This document shows positions 44,844 to 56,825 of a stretch of DNA of 64,000 bases, one piece after another. A program made the translations under genes and the position numbers. The notes below the pieces were generated by a model. That model saw only the letters and a program-made list of their open reading frames with translations. It ran no database searches and was not told where the DNA came from. The DNA comes from Phoronis australis (lineage: Eukaryota > Phoronida > Phoronidae): contig NMRA01000708.1 of the NCBI GenBank assembly GCA_002633005.1, positions 124,001-188,000 of the forward strand, written 5' to 3'. Within the stretch, counting starts at the first letter, position 1, and the number at the start of each line of letters is the position of its first letter.

Positions 44844-47800
44844 CTAATTATTCTTATCCAAGATTGTGACCATTTCTTCGTCTACTGATTCCTTGTACTG
44901 TGCTGAACATTTTCTCAAAAGATACAGCGGGATTAAGGACAACATCGCATTAAACATCCCGCCAAAACAAAAGTACATCAGTGCCATAGGTCCGATTGTA
45001 TCAAACGTGAGTGGTATTATCGGTGGCAATACAATGGTTCCCGCTATCATGCCCGCTACACAAATGTTGACCATGACTGAGTCATCCGCTATGTATGCTA
45101 GAGAAAAACTGACAAAGGAAGCAAACACTGGACTACAGCAAAGACCTATGGAAATGGTTGAAAACCAGAGGAGAAACGTGCTTCGTTCGGCGGCAAAACA
45201 TAGCACCAGAAAAACAACTGCCAGGGCGGTTATGTTTACAACAATTATTACAAAAGAATCGACCAACTTAGAAATCCAAATAGCGTTAATACATCCAAAA
45301 GTATACGCGCCATAGCAGACCGACAACATCAGGACTGCTTCTGACTTTGTAACGTCTGCCTTGGACTCAATGCAAAATGTAGTGAAAAGATCTATGAACG
45401 ATTTCTGAGAACTGCTGTAACATAAGGATACGAAAAATATCAAAACAGCCATTGTGATATTTGTTTTATTGCGGAACACTTGGTTTGATTGACTTGACTC
45501 TTCTGCTTGTGATGTTACGGTGGCGGTGTCCTCATCTTTGGGTTGTTTCAGGAAATATATAATGAAAAAACAGAGAGCTGGTACAAAACACGCACAGCCA
45601 AGTATTACGACGGTATCCGTAAAGAACATGAGACTCAGACCAGTGACGTGCGCCTGATAGACTACAGTTTAGCGCACAAAGAGAACTCGCGTTATCATTG
45701 GGAAGATAAGACATAGACGTCTCGTTCCACGACTGGGTTCTGCCTATTTCTTCTGACTGGAATGGCCGAACAATCAATGCTCCAGCAAAGGGACCAAAAA
45801 ACTTGAACGCGCAGACTGCTTGTAAGAGCTGTGCTCGATGCCTTGCACCAACTTTCACTACAATAACTAATAACCCTGCAAAAAATAAGAGTACTCAGAA
45901 TTAGAACATATATTTTCTTGTGTTTAGCGTGTGTGTGCTGTTAGCGTAAATTCTCGAGATCTCGCGTGATGCAGTTGACTGACCCAACGAATGTCGACAA
46001 TTATTATAACCAGCCTCATCAACTACTTCGAATTCAGTCAGAGCAGAGGCACCCAATGTCGTCATCGTTGCATTTCGTGACGAATCACGTCATCGCCACG
46101 TTGTTACCGACGCCACAATAGAACCGATATCTGCTACAAGCCCGCTGTCCGTAAACATTTTCTAAAATGTTATCACCTTGATTGAGATTATTTATAAGGT
46201 AGTCTCAACTTGTACTCAATGCACCTTGTTTGTGAGTTCTAGGATTTGAAACAACTGAAAGTTCACTGTTTCTTGAGACCGGCCTCCCGTTCAATAACGC
46301 TAGGACTTCGCTAAAAGTCAGTTCGCGAGATTATGTGAGGTATTATCGTGTTTTTTTTTTTAAATGAGAACACGTGACTTTGGCTATGTTTTAGGTAGGC
46401 CCGAGCGTAGATCCTAGTACTAACGATGGCACGCCGGGCTTAAAAATTTGGATTGTCACCGTGGATGCTGTAGCCTCGAGCCATAAACAAGTTCATTTTT
46501 GTCAAATGACTAGTAATGCTTCTAACACTTGAACCTCTGAAGGTGCTAGGCCTTCCCTGGGAGCGGAACGGACCCTGCTCACTTCGGCGATTGCTAATAA
46601 TACCGCCTGGACATCCTGTCAGAGATTTGTTACAAACAAAATAATAATATTCTTGTATGGACGTGAGTCTACACTAGTGACTCCTGATGAATCTCACAAT
46701 TCTAATCAATGGTTGCTGTTGACATGGATTTTGAATACAAACCGTATTCATCTAGTGCACCTCAACAAACGGGTACAGTTAATATTCATAAGAGACAAAG
46801 TTGGATCAACTAAAATAACTTGGCACAGGTATAACAAAAATGTAGCAGACTGTTTTCCAATTCTGAATTTGATACTAGTGCCTTATTTGAACAGAAAACA
46901 CTATACGAAAAAATTCCTTAAATTCTCCAGATTATCGAATACTCATGGTTTGCACTGCTGAGGTGAGAGCATTTATCCATTGACAACTGTAAAGTTTACC
47001 AGTCTGACATTTTCCGCAAAATAAATGGAATAAAATTCTAGTCAACATTCATTAATAAAAGGAATGAAAAGACAACAAACACACCACAGCAAGGAGTTAC
47101 TTAGTCTGCTTTCTTCAAAGCCATTCGATATCAGCATGTCAGGGTACTTCGGAAAAATGTAACCGTGACAAATTAAAATGAACACTTGCTTCTACAACAT
47201 GCACTCGTTAAGTATTCAAGATAAAACAAGGCAACAATGCGAAACAGTGAAAGCACAGCGACGTGACTGCAAGTTGTCCAGGGTCGTCTGATAAACTGCT
47301 CCTAGCCGTCCAAAATGGTTTTCAGAGAGTTTGTGAAGTCCCTAAAAGAAACTACAAATGTAACATCTCCAGAGACGGTGATCGTTGTACGTAGGAGATT
47401 GAATGATTTAATGTTCCCCAAACTAAATTAGGGTTCTTAGTCATATTTCTCGACTTTTACTGCAGGATTGACGGAAATTTGATATCGGATAAATTGCACG
47501 GTCGTGTCATAAGAGGTGTATACAGGATTGTGAGTTCGGCGGAGCAGGGCATAGTATTAGTTAGGATATTACCTGTCAGACAATCGCACCCCCGAAGTGC
47601 CAATTAGAATCTGGGAAATTTTATGGGGGCTTGGACTCCTTGGCCCCCAGCATCCATCACTAATCATCACGTATGCTACGCGCCATTCAAACGAGGCTGC
47701 CATTCTTAAGCTGCTATTCAGTGATTAACGACTTGTCTCCATTGAAGTTCTGAAATCAATCCCAATGGTGTTCTGCAGCAATGAAAATGGAGATAACTCT

Positions 47801-48575
47801 ACTGAAAAGGGCGAATTGGTGTCACAGTACTCACGTAATACGCTACACGCCTGCAGGAAAAAGTGAAAAATTCTGATTCGCGTAAAACTCAAGCCCGTTC
47901 CTGAACTCGCATTCTTAAAACTATTATTCGATGCACTCGCTGTAGAATTCCTTGAGACGTTCTGAACCCCGTTCTCTCCTTCCGTCGCCCTTCTCACGTT
48001 TGCTCCCTTACCACCTGAAGCCTCTATACACAGTACATGTACGTCTTCCAATTGCATCACCACTCTTCTTATCTAATCTGCCTTTTTTGTTGCACCCTTG
48101 TGGGCGCACCAATATGTAGAGTGACCGCCTCAACTACCACTGCTAGCAGGAAAACTGGTTCTGTCGTTCAAGCGAACCCCATACCTGACTTAACGCGCAC
48201 CCCTGAACGGCTTATTTTTCATTTAATACATGTACGCGCTCGTAGTGGGCCCAAAATAAATTCGGTAACTAAAATGACGTCGTTCAACTTACCCACGCCC
48301 AGTATCCCAGCAACGAAAGCCTGGACTGCAATTATTACAATCATAAGGTATATTGAAGAAGGTAGCGGGATCACAGCGGTAGTGATTCCTAACAGGACCA
48401 AATTCAATGCCATCACAAGGGTGCTGTCCATTGCCAAGAAAAAATTCGTCGCCACAGTTCCAGTAAATAGTCCCAGAGACCACAGAAGAAGAACAGCTGA
48501 TGCTTGAGAGGTCGCCGAGTGGGTAATTTGCAAAAGGTCAGGTAACGCAGGACCTAGTATGTTCAAAGCCATGGA
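44844..48575 (-). CDS. MFS transporter, MFSD4/NaGLT1-like (partial, possible frameshift)
   Basis: Two exon blocks are visible. The upstream one (48575-48293) follows an acceptor (TTTTCAG) and ends at a consensus donor (GGGTAAGT). It encodes PALPDLLQITHSATSQ and three hydrophobic helices. After a 2.4-kb intron the second starts at 45875 (TTTTTTGCAG acceptor, phase matches) with RAQLLQAVCAFKFFGPFAGA and an N-glycosylation-rich loop. Around 45660-45690 the frame shifts: the remainder (45629 to 44844) continues with a helix starting GLSLMFFTDTV, a cytoplasmic loop, six more helices and an acidic tail. The layout matches the MFSD4 family, which includes the kidney sodium-glucose transporter NaGLT1; glucose transport here is inference. 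No splice signals explain the frame change, so it is an indel, an assembly error or the mark of a pseudogene. The first coding exon is not found. Confidence 0.7.
45876..48292 (-). other. Intron of the MFSD4-like gene
   Basis: Bounded by GTAAGT (48292-48287) and TTTTTTGCAG (ends 45876), with matching phase. It contains an inverted relative of the CACGTG-bearing dispersed repeat at 8838-8945 (about 46300-46430) and dispersed repeat C (47655-47835). A 102-codon frame at 46653-46961 on the other strand has no recognisable domain. Confidence 0.65.
47655..47835 (-). repeat. Dispersed repeat C, inverted copy
   Basis: Reverse-strand match to 26140-26290, sharing AGTAGAGTTATCTCC, ACCATTGGGAT, AATCACTGAAT and AGAATGGCAGCCTC in order. 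Confidence 0.6.
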
Positions 48576-49740
48576 CTGAAAAGATGAAATTACGGAACGA
48601 ATAAAATGTAATAGTAAATCTAATAGTAGTATATATGAAAACTTGTTTTTGGGCCATTACACATCGCTCGAAAAGTAGATTTTGTGCATTTAGCTGTCGG
48701 AAACGTGATGGCACGAGCCAAGACAAAAACATAAATAGAACACAGGAGATGGCGCTGCATGTTCATTTCTGTTCACACCATGCTGACATAGAGGCTAATA
48801 TGAACACGAAAAGTTTAACAAAGTTTGGTAATGGAATAGTGTATATAGCAGGACATGATATAAAATTCCCTACTCTTTGGACTGTAGGAGAATATTTCTT
48901 GATTTCGGACAGTGATATTGTGTTTGCATGCATGATATGCATCAGAGTATATATCGTTGGGTTTCTGGAGAATGACTATTAAATAGTTGGGGGTTCATTA
49001 AACCTTCAACAATTGAAATCAACCAATTGTAGTAACTAGAGACAGGAAAATATGTTATATTTATTTTGAAAATAATGAATTCGTGCCGAAAGGGCAAAAT
49101 TTAAGAATAAATTTTGAAAAATCTGGTTTGCGTTGGAATTATTTCGTGCTAATGTTATCCAAAAAGAAGCAGAAAGACTATCGTTAAATTGCCTGTTAGC
49201 AGCGTGACCTCATTTGAATTGCCTTTGATCCGAGTACAGGAACATTGCAGATTAAAATCTGGATGGTATAAATGACTGGGCGAACGGACGCACACGGGAG
49301 GAGAACTCATTTTACCTTTGGCATTCATGTTATTTCCAGAATAATTCAAACCATTTCAGCACACGTAAATGTCAATTTGCGTAGATATATCACCATAGCC
49401 AAACGTAATATATTTGAGTTGTTTTGCATGACAGAAGGTACTGAAGGTATGACCAACTTTCAGGAGTAGACTGATACTGGTTTTAGTTTGTTGACTTTCA
49501 TTAAGCCACTCTGTTTACTAGCATATAGCAGTGATGATGTAATTTGAATACTAGAGAACATTCTAGAAGATTCCAATATGTATATATATAAATAGTCTGG
49601 AACATTCTAAAACATAGCGTATGTTTATAGAATGATTAAGTAGATTTCGGAAAGTTCTAGATTATTAATTAAATCAGTATTTGGCCACAATAACATTAAA
49701 AACCGGACGATCGCCGCACATATAAAAAAGTTCATGTTCA

Positions 49741-49785
49741 ATTCAACGTTTCGTCTTTTCATAATACATCATCAGGATCATATTT
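49741..49785 (-). ncRNA. Hammerhead-ribozyme-like core strings near the Penelope remnant
   Basis: On the minus strand CTGATGA and, 15 nt later, GACGAAAC appear in the order and approximate spacing of the conserved hammerhead core, about 100 nt past the endonuclease end. Penelope-like elements are known to carry hammerhead ribozymes in their terminal repeats. The flanking sequence does not form convincing stems I or III, and no proper cleavage triplet is found, so this is at most a relic. The same strings are in copy 2 near 53160-53205. Confidence 0.25.
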
Positions 49786-49869
49786 ACAACAATTTGGGAC
49801 AAGTGCCAACATACAGCTCAGGTAACATCCACAGAGTGAAGTGAGAGATACACAGAATATGGTCAGTAG

Positions 49870-50461
49870 GTGGTCATCACCATAGCTGCAGGGTCACAGA
49901 GCTCTGCATGTTATTCAGAGAATCAGTGGCATGCTGGTTCTGAATGGCCAATGACTCTTTAATGTACAGTAACTCCTTATTAGGTTCTCTGCAGATAATA
50001 CTAACAGAGTAGGCTTGGTGATTGTAGCTAATACAATGCCTATATATGTTACTTTTCTCTGAGATGTGATGTTCTTTCTACCTGTCACAGAGGCGTCTCT
50101 GTGTGAGTCCTATATAGAATTTCTTACAGTTGTCACATTCAACCTTATACACAACATTGCTCTTGTGTAATAAAGGGATGAGCGACTTTAGTTTAAACAG
50201 CATATTGGAAAATTTTCGAAGAGGTTTGAAAACAACTATCAGTTCAACTGCTGGTTCTATGCAATGAATAAGGCGAGATAATTGACGTTTCAATTTTATA
50301 CTACTTGGCCCGGTGTAACCAAGAGAAAAGAAAACTTTCTTTTTCTCAGGTCCAATAACAGCTACCTTATCTGCCTCATTCATTTTTGAAAGAAAGTGCC
50401 TTTTACAGCTATTCAGAAAATTCAGAGGGTAACCATTGGCACGCAATAACTGGATAATCAT
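49870..50461 (-). pseudogene. Penelope-like element GIY-YIG endonuclease remnant, copy 1 (nonsense)
   Basis: The minus-strand frame starts within GYPLNFLNSCKRHFL and runs through a hydrophilic linker. It reaches the Penelope-type endonuclease with KSNVVYKVECDNCKKFYIGL and TQRRLCDR, including the paired cysteines typical of this group. At the codon after RLCDR a TAG replaces the TTG (Leu) of copy 2, cutting off KEHHTSEKSNIYRHC. The YIG box itself is intact here. No reverse transcriptase is present upstream, so only the 3' end of the retroelement remains. Confidence 0.8.
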
Positions 50462-52534
50462 AGCTACGTCACTAGATTATACTTGATTCAACAGTTGCAG
50501 CGTTCTTCAATTCGAAGCAAGCTGCATGCAGAAACAGTAGGTTATTGAATCAACGATTTTAACAGTTGCTGAAAATGTTTGATGAGTTGTGTGTATTCAG
50601 GACATATGAAACCCCTTAAAATATTATTTGCAGTGTTACTCTTCATTGACACCTAATTTTCATGTTTGAACTGTGCTCTGTTCCACGTCTGATTTATAGA
50701 ACTAGCGAAAATTCAGTGTCAAATTTCACACTGAGAAATGAGCAAGTTTAATCCCGGGAACTATTTTCAAAGTTACTATCATTTGTTACACAACAAAGAC
50801 TAAAATATAAACCCCCCAAATGTGACGACAAGAGTGTTTTAATAAATTCCTTGTGGGCTACGGCTAACGGCCTTGCACGCAACAAAAATGTTTCGTCCAT
50901 GTTTCATCGTCAGAAGTACGGGTTATTATCTTGTAATGTGTCATTTAAACAGTGCTGTAGTGGTAAAATTAGAGGTAAGTAGGCGCCCAAAACATACCGC
51001 TTCACCTTGAACACTGAACGTAACTTACGGTGCATAGGCGCTACGTTCAAATGCCAAAAGGCACTGCATTTAAGTCGTGATACTTCATACTACTTACGCG
51101 TATCCAGGTACCGAGGAAGCAGGTGAAAATCAGGAAGATGTCCAGTCTGCTATATCCACGAGAGATGTCACCGTCGTCACTATTGACGGAATGATTTTCT
51201 TGATCTAGAGAAGTACACATCTATCTAGCCTGAAAGCTAAGCTAAAAATATTCATTATTATAATCAAACTTCGCCATTCTGCGATTCAAACAATGTGCAT
51301 CACAGCATTAGTCCCCTAAGTGAAATATTGAAACTCACACACAGAGGGCGCAGAGACAACGCTTCAATCACAAGTAAGGCAACAGTTCATTTGTGTCGAG
51401 ATATGATTGAGCCAACAAATCCCAGAGAGTTAGTCCATGCACGCAAAGCACTATGCTGTTCCTATCTTCACAGTAGAAACCTGGGTAAAGTTCAGAGCTA
51501 TCAAAGGAACCACGGCAGGATCGTTACGTCCACTGGGTTGGGTTTCAAAATCGCTAATGACCATTTCATTTTTCAAAAATTTGAGAGGTCTTGCATATTC
51601 ACTTTTTATGTTACAAGAATGTCACCTGTCCCTACCCACAAAATGGTTATATGCCCTTTTCTTGAAATGACCATCTTTTACAAATTGAAAGTTGGTAAAA
51701 GCTTGACTGTGTAGTGGAATACTTTGCTTGTCGGTTTTGCTCACATACGTAAACATATTTGCAAACATACGTACCTACCTACGTACAAGTACAGTACGTA
51801 TTTGGCAGTCCTTGTACGCAGATACATTTATACATACATATTGAAAGATCACGTACATGTGTACCATCGTCTCGTACAAAAAGACAACCAATCACTGACC
51901 ATTCCGGCAAAGTTGTTAAATTCACAATAAGATCATCGCTCACATTTTATATCTGAAACGGTGCCTCAAGCCTGTCAAGCATGAATTTTTACTTTTGTCT
52001 CGCCAACAAAAGCCACCGTTCATCTTCCACTAATATTCGAAAGGTATTTCATCATAGTACAGTATATTGTACTTGTTGTCAAATATTTTGAACTCTCCGT
52101 ATTCTTAGCCAGATATTTCCCGGGGCCAAAAGAGTGCTTTGAGTTGCGCAATTTCTGTCTGGGTCACCGTGTTGTGTCAAGTCAATCACCATAATAGTCG
52201 GTGGGCCAAAATTTGTAGGGCCTCTAGAAAATGGTTTTTGTGAGTAATTTAGGGGGGGGGGCAATTTTATTTTGGTGTTTTTTTAATTCATTTACTAGAG
52301 TGTTTTCAAAATCTGAAAAGTTCCCACATATAAAGTTGCGCATTTTTGAGAAATTTGAGTTTGAAGTTACATAATAATCACCAAAGAGCTTAGTAAATTA
52401 ATATTTGTAAAAACAACAGTTTTGGTGACTTTTTTGTAAAACAAGTAATATGGTCCCATCAGTGCCATTGTGTTGAACAATATTACACTCACATTACATG
52501 TTTCACTATTGTAGATTAATTGTAAACAGTNATG

Positions 52535-55500
52535 TGGTTTGCGTTGGAATTATTTCGTGCTAATGTTATCCAAAATGAAGCAGAAAGACTATCGTTAAAT
52601 TGCCTGTTAGCAGCGTGACCTCATTTAAATTGCCTTTGATCCGAATACAGGAACATTGCAGATTAAAATCTGGATGGTATAAATGACTGGGAGAACGGAC
52701 GCACACGGGAGGAGAACTCGTTTTACCTTTGGCATTCATGTTATTTCCAGAATAATTCAAGCCATTTCAGCACACGTAAATGTCAATTTGCGTAGATATA
52801 TCACCATAACCAAACGTAATATATTTGAGTTGTTTTCCATGACAGAAGGTACTGAAGGTATGACCAACTTTCAGGAGTAGACTGACACTGGTTTTAGTTT
52901 GTTAACTTTCATTTAGCTACTCTGTTTACTAACATGTAGCAGTGATGATATAATTTGAATACTAGAGAACATTCTAGAAGATTCCAATATGTTCCTGATT
53001 ATATAGATAAAAAGTCTGGAGCATTCTAGAACATAGCGTATTTTTATAGAATGATTAAGTAGATTTCGGAAAGTTCTAGATTATAAATTAAATCAGTTTT
53101 TGGCCACAATAAGATTAAAAACCGGACGATCGCCGCACATATAAAAAAGTTCATGTTCAATTCAACGTTTCGTCTTTTCATAATACATCATCAGGAACAT
53201 ATTTACAACAATTTAGTACAACAAGTGCCAACATACAGCTCAGGTAACATCCACAGAGTGAAGTGAGAGATACATAGAATATAGTCAGTAGCTGGTCATC
53301 ACCATAGTTGCAGGGTCACTGAGCTCTGCATGTTATTCAGAGAATCAGTGGCATGCTGGTTCTGAATGGCCAATGACTCTTTAATGTACAGTAACTCCTT
53401 ATTAGGTTCTCTGCAGATAATACTAACAGAGTTGGCTTGGTGATTGTAGCTAATACAATGCCTATATATGTTACTTTTCTCTGAGGTGTGATGTTCTTTC
53501 AACCTGTCACAGAGGCGTCTCTGTGTGAGTTCTATATAGAATTTCTTACAGTTGTCGCATTCAACCTTATACACAACATTGCTCTTGTGTAATAAAGGGA
53601 TGAGTGACTTTAGTTTAAACAGCATACTGGAGAGTTTTCGATGGGGTTTGAAAACAACTATCAGTTCAACTGCTGGTTCTATGCAATGAATAAGGCTAGA
53701 TAATTGACGTTTCAATTTTATACTACTTGGCCCGGTGTAATCAAGACAAAAGAAAACTTTCTTTTTCTCAGGTCCAATAACAGCTACCTTATCTGCCTCA
53801 TTCATTTTTGAAAGAAAGCGTCTTTTACAGCTATTCAGAAAATTCAGAGGGTAACCATTGGCACGCAATAACTGGAAAATCATGGCTACGTCACTAGATT
53901 ATACTTGATTCAACAGTTGCAGCGTTCTTCAATTCGAAGCAAGCTGCATGCAGAAACAGTAGGTTATTGAATCAACGATTTTAACAGTTGCTGAAAATGT
54001 TTGATGACTTGTGTGTATTCAGGACTTATGAAACCCCTTGAAATATTATTTGCAGTGTTATTCTTCATTGACACCTAATTTTCTTGTTTGAACTCTGCTC
54101 TGTTCCACGTCTGATTTATAGAATTAGCGAAAATTCAGTGTCAAATTTCACACTGAGAAATGAGCAAGTTTAATCCCGGGAACTATTTTCAAAATTACTA
54201 TCATTTGTTACACAACAAAGACTAAAATATAAACCCCCCAAATGTGACGACAAGAGTGTTTTAATAAATTCCTTGTGGGCTACGGCCAACGGCCTTGCAC
54301 GCAACAAAAATGTTTCGTCCATGTTTCATCGTCAGAAGTACGGGTTATTATCTTGTAATGTGTCATTTAAACAGTGCTGTAGTGGTAAAATTAGAGGTAA
54401 GTAGGCGCCCAAAACATACCGCTTCACCTTGAACACTGAACGTAACTTACGGTGCATAGGCGCTACGTTCAAATGCCAAAAGGCACTGCATTTAAGTCGT
54501 GATACTTCATACTACTTACGCGTATCCAGGTACCGAGGAAGCAGGTGAAAATCAGGAAGATGTCCAGTCTGCTATATCCACGAGAGATGTCACCGTCGTC
54601 ACTATTGACGGAATGATTTTCTTGATCTAGAGAAGTACACATCTATCTAGCCTGAAAGCTAAGCTAAAAATATTCATTATTATAATCAAACTTCGCCATT
54701 CTGCAATTCAAACAATGTGCATCACATCATTAGTCCCCTAGGTGAAATATTGAAACTCACACACAGAGGGCGCAGAGACAACGCTTCAATCACAAGTAAG
54801 GCAACAGTTGATTTGTGTCGAGATATGATTGAGCCAACAAATCCCAGAGAGTTAGTCCATGCACGCAAAGCACTATGCTGTTCCTATCTTCACAATAGAA
54901 ACCTGGGTAAAGTTCAGAGCTATCAAAGGAACCACGACAGGATCGTTACGTCCACTGGGTTGGGTTTCAAAATCGCTAATGGCCATTTCATTTTTCAAAA
55001 ATTTGAGAGGTCTTGCATATTCACTTTTTATGTTACAAGAATGTCACCTGTCCCTACACACAAAATGGTTATATGCCCTTTTCTTGAAATGACCATCTTT
55101 TACAAATTGAAAGTTGGTAAAAGCTTGACTGTGTAGTGGAATACTTTGCTTGTCGGTTTTGCTCACATACGTAAACATATTTGCAAACATACGTACCTAC
55201 CTACGTACAAGTACAGTACGTATTTGGCAGTCCTTGTACGCAGATACATTTATACATACATATTGAAAGATCACGTACATGTGTACCATCGTCTCGTACA
55301 AAAAGACAACCAATCACTGACCATTCCGGCAAAGTTGTTAAATTCACAATAAGATCATCGCTCACATTTTATATAGCTGAAACGCTGCCTCAAGCCTGTC
55401 AAGCATGAATTTTTACTTTTGTCTCGCCAACAAAAGCCACCGTTCATCTTCCACTAATATTCGAAAGGTATTTCATCATAGTACAGTATATTGTACTTGT

Positions 55501-55954
55501 TGTCAAATATTTTGAACTCTCCGTATTCTTAGCCAGATATTTCCCGGGGCCAAAAGAGTGCTTTGAGTTGCGCAATTTCTGTCTGGGTCACCGTGTTGTG
55601 TCAAGTCAATCACCATAATAGTCGGTGGGCCAAAATTTGTAGGGCCTCTAGAAAATGGTTTTTGTGAGTAATTTAGGGGGGGGGGCAATTTTATTTTGGT
55701 GTTTTTTTAATTCATTTACTAGAGTGTTTTCAAAATCTGAAAAGTTCCCACATATAAAGTTGCGCATTTTTGAGAAATTTGAGTTTGAAGTTACATAATA
55801 ATCACCAAAGAGCTTAGTAAATTAATATTTGTAAAAACAACAGTTTTGGTGACTTTTTTGTAAAACAAGTAATATGGTCCCATCAGTGCCATTGTGTTGA
55901 ACAATATTACACTCACATTACATGTTTCACTATTGTAGATTAATTGTAAACAGT
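52535..55954. repeat. 3.4-kb direct duplication, copy 2
   Basis: Offset by about 3411 bp from copy 1. Small indels distinguish them, such as ATATAGCTGAAACG (here) versus ATATCTGAAACG, and TTCCTGATTATATAG (here) versus TATATATATA near the start. The right boundary is TAAACAGT at 55954; the following sequence is unique. Confidence 0.95.
53299..53883 (-). pseudogene. Penelope-like element GIY-YIG endonuclease remnant, copy 2 (YIG to YIE)
   Basis: A 194-codon open frame covers the linker and the whole C-terminal endonuclease. It shows NVVYKVECDNCKKFYIE, TQRRLCDRLKEH and a C/H-rich stretch (IYRHCISYNHQ), then SLAIQNQHATDSLNNM at the end. The family signature has YIG; here the Gly codon GGA is GAA (Glu), which should damage the active-site core. 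Unlike copy 1 the frame is not interrupted. There is no reverse transcriptase, so it cannot move by itself. Confidence 0.8.
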
Positions 55955-56360
55955 GAAATTTTAAAAAATTAGAGACACCTAGTGGCAAAAATGCAAACTA
56001 AGTCTGAATGTTACTAGGAAATTATTCTGGCATTGTCTGGCAACTAAAATAACACAAAACACTTGAGACTGGGCAGAATTTGTGCCTCAATGACTAAAAC
56101 ATTGACTAATGGTGTAAAATACAGCTTGTTTGCATCATACACCAGAAGTACATTATAGTACAAAAACAATATAGTTAAATGATCTCTGTGAATGTGCACA
56201 CAGACTGTATGCAAATAATAGATTATTCTGACAGAGTTTATCAAGCAGTATGAGAAAAATACATGACAATGATCAAAGTAAGTACTTTCTATGACTTAAT
56301 CAATAAATAAAATTAACTTTTTAATACAAAAAACCCGAAATAACGGGGTTGGAGGTCTAT
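55955..56360. other. Spacer, no gene recognised
   Basis: AT-rich sequence with no supported feature. A CACCTAGTGGCAAAAATG string at 55976 recalls the reverse complement of the CACTAGGGG repeat of 3540-4290. Confidence 0.3.
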
Positions 56361-56714
56361 TTAGGGTTGACTTGTCAAAGAACTATCGAATGTTATGCAG
56401 TCAGTGTTGCTGATGTTACTACAGTTGTCACAGCTGCACATTTCTATACAGTTTAACCCAACATTGCAGCACAAACTCAGTTTCCCAGCACACATGTTCT
56501 TTTTGCACTTGCAGCGTTCGTCGTTTAGTACTGTCAATGGAGATGCGGACATTGTCATACATTTTAACTGCAAAGCTCCACCTCCAAGGAGCCAACTATG
56601 GTCGATTACAGAGGGTACAGCACCGCACACTGGTGATTGGACCGCAGGCAATGAAGGGTCAAACACTAAGTCCTTTTTGGAGGCGGGCAGGATTTGGGCA
56701 AACGTTTGATTCAA
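56361..56714 (-). CDS. Cys-rich (CXC/TCR-like) C-terminal fragment of a mobile-element-associated protein family
   Basis: The minus-strand frame ends in ERCKCKKNMC, then LCCNVGLNCIEMCSCDNCSN, a CXC/CRC-like cysteine module. It is preceded by DHSWLLGGGALQL and MTMSASPLTVLNDE. This follows the family pattern GW...G.L.P...PAP..LL....C.CK..C, known to me from the ends of uncharacterised invertebrate proteins that occur in many copies. Function is unknown; zinc binding is a fair inference. The 5' limit of the exon is uncertain because the frame opens without a clear ATG. The open frame at 56826-57017 on the same strand may be another exon or piece of the same gene. Confidence 0.45.
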   Translation of the reverse strand: MNQTFAQILPASKKDLVFDPSLPAVQSPVCGAVPSVIDHSWLLGGGALQLKCMTMSASPLTVLNDERCKCKKNMCAGKLSLCCNVGLNCIEMCSCDNCSNISNTDCITFDSSLTSQP

Positions 56715-56825
56715 AATACGTTATAATGGGCTGTGTTAATTAGAGTCAGCAAGTGAATTATTGAACACTAGCCTCATTCACTTTCGTATCTCTTAGTCGG
56801 GCACAACATACAACAGAGAGTAGCT

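Larger units (their letters stand above)
49124..52530. repeat. 3.4-kb direct duplication, copy 1
   Basis: Collinear with 52535-55954, both starting TGGTTTGCGTTGGAATTATT and ending TTGTAGATTAATTGTAAACAGT. The copies differ at many sites in the first 1.5 kb but at very few in the last 0.9 kb. Between them is a single N (52531). Copy 1 contains a Penelope-like endonuclease remnant (minus strand) with an in-frame nonsense change, dispersed repeat D (50956-51060), and no intact gene. Confidence 0.95.

Noticed and set aside
51295-51714. 139-codon plus-strand frame, conserved in both duplicate copies (also 54717-55136)
   Set aside because: Between the copies I count about six amino-acid-changing differences and one silent one. 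There is no sign of selection on protein sequence; the frame is carried along with the duplication.
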